This document shows, piece after piece, positions 59,101 through 64,000 of a stretch of DNA of 64,000 nt. The position numbers were made by a program, and so were the translations under genes. This DNA is from Zygnema cylindricum. Its lineage: Eukaryota; Streptophyta; Zygnematophyceae; Zygnematales; Zygnemataceae. A model generated the notes under the pieces. It was not told where the DNA came from. It did no database searches and worked only from the letters and a program-made list of their open reading frames with translations. Location: positions 1 to 64,000 of the forward strand of contig JBBHKE010001595.1 of NCBI GenBank assembly GCA_037447655.1, written 5' to 3'. The stretch's first letter is position 1. Each line of letters opens with the position of its first letter.

Positions 59101-61017
59101 CAAGTGGAAGTTCAACATCTTGCAGTGCAAGTGGTACAGAGAGAGAGGGAGAGAGAGGCTTTCATCCATATGCAGCTGGGAAAAGCACCGAACAATGGAA
59201 AGGATCAGGAGGAAATCATAGTCAAAATCCCTCAAGATTATTGGGATCACAAAATGATGATTTGCCACAAGTGTTTTCCGGTGAAAGTGGTTATCAACAT
59301 CAGGAAACGGTTTCTGGTTATGAGTTTAGAAGTCAAACGGCTGGTTTGGAGGATAGAGAAGAAAGACAGGATGATCTCAATGCTTGTTTTCACAAAAATT
59401 TAAGTGACAGTCAAAGGCATCAACAATGTCTTCCGGATAATCATGTCGATCTTTGCTCTGAAAACACTTCTGGACTAAATAAAAGGTCACACATTGAAGC
59501 TGACTGGGAGGACCAATGGGAAGTGAGTTTAGTTCCAGAAGAAAGTGCAATTTTTTTGGAAAAGCCAGGACAGGGAGAAATTTCGAGATTGTTTGAGCAA
59601 ATTTCTCGAGGAGACGAGGATGTTAAGGAGTCGAGGGGTAATGTTGAAAAAGAATCTGATTCTCCTTCTGTGACAATTGTCACAGAATGTGAACTGCATG
59701 ACAACATGGTTTCAATTTCACATAAGGAAAAATCACAGAACATTCCAGAAAAATGCAGATTTCCGGAGAATACCCTTTTAGAAAATCCAAAGTGTGAGAA
59801 TTTTGAGTCAGTGGCCAGAAATTTGTCCATTACTCCAGCAATAGTAAAGGAGCATTCACGAGGATCTGGAAACCATGCGAGTGAGTACAATGAAAACTAC
59901 AATGTTAATAAAACTTTTATTCCCTCTGAAGAAAGTAGTCTCCACAGCAATTCTCTCACAGCAACAAGAAAATATATCCTTAGATCCTCTTCTCAGGATC
60001 CATGCAGCATATATGGCAATAACTCTAATCTTTTGACCCGTCGCGAATCACGGGAAAATCCTATCGAATTGACATCAAAACCTTCGACATCTTATGCTTT
60101 GACGGAAGAAACAGAGATTTTGAGGCCTCAAAAATCATCTGAGATACTGAACCTCAATAGTATTGGGGAAGCACTGTGTCATTCTCAAACAAGGGCAAGA
60201 CATGCAGAAGAAGGCATTTTGAATGAACAAGCCGAGAATAAACGTTTGATATCTCTTCTTTTGAGGGAATGTGCGATTTCCTACTCGTGTCGTCAGTGGG
60301 CTCTAGTCCTTCAGGTGAGCTCTCGATAAACTTTATTTTTATTTATTTTTAAAGACCAGGTAAGCATGTTTTTGTGATAACCGTGGTTTTTTCCCAAGTC
60401 CCAAGTCCCAGGTCTTCCAGTAAGTCTACGGAAACAGAGGTGAATTTGGCATTTGAATTGAACTTTTGAAAAGTTTTTTTGGTTGCATATGGTGATTGGA
60501 AGACCGACATGTGTCTTTAAAGAGTCTTATGGGCAAATTTTCGTGTCTGTATGATACACATGATACACTTTCTGAATGGTTTTTGTGAATGTTGAAGAAA
60601 CTCATATTTCTGAAATTTCAAATTTCAAGACAAACCGCTTTTTGACTTAAAAAACATGTTAAAATATATCAAAATATATCAATTTTTTTTTTAATCATCA
60701 ACTTCCCGGTCATTTTGCAGGCTGAAAATATGCAATCACTTCGGTGTATGATCTGCGGGTCAGTTCCTTGCTGTACACCGAAAAAGAGGTTTATAGAAAC
60801 AAAAATGGACCCGAAATCTCCGAAAAATGGACTGAGATGTACATATTGTAGTATAGATCACTGCTGTCAATCCTGCATTCCATCACTCGAGGAAAATGAC
60901 CATACGTGGGAGATTGAACTCGGTTGTTTTGGTTTGCCTTTTCTTCTCGGTATTAGTTTCGCCGGGGCAGCCGTGTATGTTTGTTGGAAATGGGGATGGA
61001 TAACGTTGCCGGTATAA
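56132..61017 (+). CDS. Unrecognised 860-residue Ser-rich protein with Cys-rich C-terminus and terminal membrane segment
   Basis: Exons 56132-56568, 58466-60314 and 60721-61017 join in phase (2, 0) at GT-AG introns, ending in TAA. Residues 1-145: basic/hydrophobic start, a Ser run, and a hydrophobic stretch ARAMLAYFGAGTAVVVTTEI that may span a membrane. Residues 146-762 (one large exon) are polar, Ser/Glu-rich and probably disordered, with a recurring W-E-L/V motif (LQWELSPSS, SEWELTVSS, DQWEVSLVP). Residues 763-860 hold two similar cysteine clusters, C771-x2-C-x4-CC and C802-x2-C-x4-CC-x2-C, that could bind zinc, then a hydrophobic segment at 832-851 and a short WKWGWITLPV tail. This suggests a tail-anchored or two-pass membrane protein with a zinc-finger-like domain. 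I do not recognise the family. The start is the first ATG in the long frame; upstream non-coding exons are possible. Confidence 0.7.
56540..56890 (+). repeat. Duplicated exon end and splice donor inside intron 1
   Basis: The end of exon 1 and the start of intron 1 (GAAATTTGTGGAAAATCAAC...CCAGGTGTGATTTCTTATA) recur at 56643-56700 (GAAATTTGCGGAAAATCGAC...CCTGGTGATTTTTTATA) and again, weaker, at 56799-56840 (GAAATTTGCAGAAACTTTAT...AAGGT). Each copy keeps a GT donor-like site. Confidence 0.75.
57020..57205. repeat. Pyrimidine-rich minisatellite in intron 1
   Basis: About nine imperfect units of TTTCCCCTCTTTTTCATT, roughly 20 bp each. Confidence 0.8.
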
Positions 61018-61165
61018 ATGGAGAAAACAGAAAAAAACGGGAAAAACGGAAAACGGGAAAAATAGGAAAAATGGGGAAAACGAGAAAACGGGGAAAACAG
61101 GAGAATGTGAAAACTGAAAAAAATGGGAAGAACGGAAAAAATGGGAAATAAATGGGAAAGTGGGA
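61018..61165. repeat. GGGAAAA-type purine repeat in the probable 3' UTR
   Basis: Units such as ACGGGAAAAACGGAAAAC follow the stop codon directly. An AATAAA at about 61146 could serve as a poly(A) signal. Confidence 0.65.
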
Positions 61166-61239
61166 GAGGATTTTTCATATGAGGCAGGGATTCATATACA
61201 TCTATACACATGTATAAATATGTATATACATATGCATAT

Positions 61240-61241
<2 letters not shown>

Positions 61242-61292
<51 letters not shown>
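61242..61292. repeat. (TG)n microsatellite
   Basis: About 25 uninterrupted TG units, preceded by a TATACACATG-type stretch. Confidence 0.97.
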
Positions 61293-61293
<1 letters not shown>

Positions 61294-64000
61294 TTCGTTT
61301 AATTTAGTGGAAGAAAGAAATAGAGTGTGGGAAATGAGACTTTTTCCGAAACAAATCCTCGAGGCATTTTTGGCATTCATTTTCTTTCTTAGGTTGGTGA
61401 CATGTCAAGTGGCATGTTGTGCATTCCACACCTTTTTGAGTTCCCATGTGTGAATGGCATCGGTCCACAATCAAACGGTACGATAAAGTCTCTTTGTCTT
61501 TTCCCGATCGTGTCTCTTTGTCTTTTTTTCATGTTAGTGCCGAGTCTTGGAGGGTTTTCTGCGCCGTGTATTTGATTCTCATGTTGTTTCTTTGTATAAG
61601 GAGATTTGGCCTTATATGGAACAAATTAATAAGTAACATGGGCATGACCATGAGGATATGATACATTTGGACTTTTTTTGTCTCTTCCCCCTTTGTGAGG
61701 AGGGGACATGCTATGTAGGCATCTCGATGTACTCCAGAGAAGGCAAACTGTTGACAATAAATCGTGAATCGTTATTAATGTTAATAACAATAATTTGTCG
61801 CCTGTTGTATTTTGCGCTCTTGAGCCAAAATAATTGTTTTTTTTTCTTAATGTAATTTTTTTGAACTGGTTAAACCAGTCACACGAAACTAAATAGGAAT
61901 CAATAACACTATGATGGACCCGTGCTACCATAAAATTATGTGTTTTTGAAGCATTTTGTCAGAGTCACTCTTGAAAAAGCCACATATGTCAAATTAAATC
62001 AAACTAAGCCCTGTTGAACTTAAAAATACTTAAGGTGTGGTTCAGTTTGACGGGGTTGTTTTTGTTCCACCTAAGGGTTTCAAAATCTTGAAAAAGTATG
62101 AAGGTTTTGATTGCCTTGTAGAAAGGTTTGGAAGTAGGTCGATGGAGAACTAAGCTGGTGATTTTATAATTATTATAATGCTGATTTTATTATTATTTAT
62201 TAATATAGTACCATGATGTAATAATGCTAATGACGCCCCTTTGGTTGAAATCGCTGAAATTACTTTGTCCCTTCAATTTAATTTCATAACCAGTGAAAAT
62301 ATATTATTCAACTGATTTCCAAACCCTTTAGAACGAGGAATTGAACTGTTTTCGGTATCTATAGGGTGGACATTACGGGATCCGATAATTTTCATGAATG
62401 CCAAATATAGTGTGGTTTTTAAAAGGATTTGATACACTACAAACTGAAACAGTACATTTTTGTGTTGATTTTTATTCCTAGAGATCCACAGTTGGACGAG
62501 GGTCAGTAATCGTACAAGAAAATATAAAATTGATGTACTTTTGCAAAAGTTGTGGGAAAGTCCCACTTGTCAATTTCCCCTTTCATTTGATTTCATCACG
62601 ACATTTTTCTTCTCTGAATGTGGTCGCTTTTGGTTCTTTTTTTTCATATTTGAACTCGGTTTCCGCTTATGTTGTAATGTCGAACATGACACTTTTTGAT
62701 ATGTTGTAATGACAAACTTGGGGCAAACATTGAAAATTTGACATGATGTAAAAAACAAATTAAAAATTTGACACCCAATGAATTTCATTTATCATTCTTG
62801 TTTTTGGCAATTTTGTTTTTTCGTGTTTTGTAAATACACGGATAATGATTTCACATTCAATAGAGAAGACAACGATTGTTTTTGCACCCTTTTGTTTTTG
62901 TCTTTTTTTCCTTGACCTAAACATGGTTGATTCTACTGCCGAAACGTGGGAAATGAATCGGAGTTTTGGCCTTGGTGAGTGTTCACCTCACCTAAATATT
63001 CTTCTGACAAATCTCGCGACTATGTATATAAAACCTTATCCTTAGCCTTTCTATTCAACCGTCAAAGTGTGTTGTTTGGTCACTTTACTATATTCCTCTT
63101 TCCTTTATTCCTTTACTCCCCCTTTCGGTTTTCAAAACCCTAATCTATCTGATGACATTCATGTGTTAGGTTGCCCCTTTTGTTTGAAACCTAGTTTCTT
63201 GATTTTGCTCTTGAGATAGATAGATTGAGCAGGGTAAGTGACTCCTGCAACCTTTTTGATCCTCAAGTGCCTTTTGCTCTTTTGACAGGGCGTTTTGCCC
63301 TACTTCTCGTCCTACCTTACCCCCACTTCCCCTCCCACCTCAAATTTTGTCTCATCTCTTTCCGCCTTTGATGATTGCCTCATGTATAACCTCCACAATT
63401 GAATCACGAGTATGGGTTTAGGATTAACATTTAGGGATCCATTCCCGTTTTTGTACTAAGGGTTGGGTTTAATATCTATGTCACAAGTGGCGCACATGGT
63501 GAAAGCACGTCGGAGACCCTTGTAAACTTTTTGTTGGTAAATGCTCTCGTCAGGCAAAAGAAAGACTAACGTGTACTCTCCCTTGTGCTACAATTTCGAA
63601 ATCGTATGAAGGGGTTTTCATGTTTTTAACCCTGGTGTTACTTTCGTGTAAATTGGATCAAGCGAAGTTTTACTTTGGAGGTGAGTTGGCATGACGTGGT
63701 GGTGAGTGTCATAATTAAATACGGCAAATTGAATTACATACAAAGATTGATGATGACTTGAGTCACAAACTAAAGGGGTGAGCCCATGTAATTGACACTT
63801 TGAAGTTGTACTTTGGAATGTAGTGAAGTTTTTACGTGCTACACTGTGAATCGCTATTAGCATTAAGAAATAATTAGTGTAAGAAAATAATTAGTGTTAT
63901 TAACTCTAATTTGGATTTTGGGCGTTTCTTACTCTAATTTATTCATAACTCTAATTTGGGTACATTTTCTTGATAGTGTATCTGCTACACTTTGGTAGCG
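61293..64000. other. Intergenic, with a mariner-like end near the right edge
   Basis: A degenerate mariner-like end (AATCGTGAATCGTTATTAATG) is at about 61760. A clearer one, TA plus CACTGTGAATCGCTATTAG, starts at 63840 and runs off the window. No gene supported. Confidence 0.5.

Noticed and set aside
61160-61453. 97-codon frame with a Cys/Val run
   Set aside because: The run is the (TG)n microsatellite.

Overview
The window is eukaryotic nuclear DNA, AT-rich, with few genes and many transposons. Three spliced protein genes can be supported, all with GT-AG introns of about 0.28 to 1.9 kb. Two of them (a TPR protein and an alpha/beta hydrolase) resemble plant proteins as I remember them. The repeats are plant-type: PIF/Harbinger, hAT, mariner-like MITEs and Ty1/copia. 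This suggests a green-lineage genome, perhaps a streptophyte alga or a non-seed plant. The lineage is inference; no search was run.

Layout. 0-4.5 kb: the 3' part of a TPR gene on the + strand, with a fold-back transposon carrying a nested hAT MITE in one intron. 4.5-7 kb: spacer with a possible Harbinger-like element. 7.0-9.5 kb: a complete four-exon alpha/beta hydrolase gene on the - strand, convergent with the TPR gene. 10-30 kb: a field of short DNA transposons, many nested, several with exact target-site duplications (hAT 8 bp, Harbinger TTA/TAA, mariner-like TA), plus LTR remnants, an orphan EGF-like exon and a 3.6 kb element with inverted ends of about 450 bp. 31-39 kb: two copies of a unit built round a long CTG-rich array, with one 10-base assembly gap at 34212-34221. 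39-48 kb: a broken Harbinger transposon (MYB/SANT-like protein on +, DDE transposase on -). The transposase is split by a Ty1/copia element whose 3' half is replaced by a second copy of the split transposase. 48.6-49.8 kb: a related LTR. 50-53.7 kb: nothing recognised. 53.7-54.6 kb: another hAT copy. 56.1-61.0 kb: a three-exon gene on + for an unrecognised 860-residue protein with a Cys-rich C-terminus and a terminal membrane segment. 61-64 kb: microsatellite and repeat ends.

The host genes show no joint pathway. The clearest story is the order of transposon insertions: TSDs and one paralogous empty site show what landed in what. The points most worth checking are a copia primer-binding site that matches the anticodon region of initiator tRNA-Met rather than the tRNA 3' end, the solo-LTR/full-element junction at 43361, and the paired CTG-array units next to the Harbinger genes.
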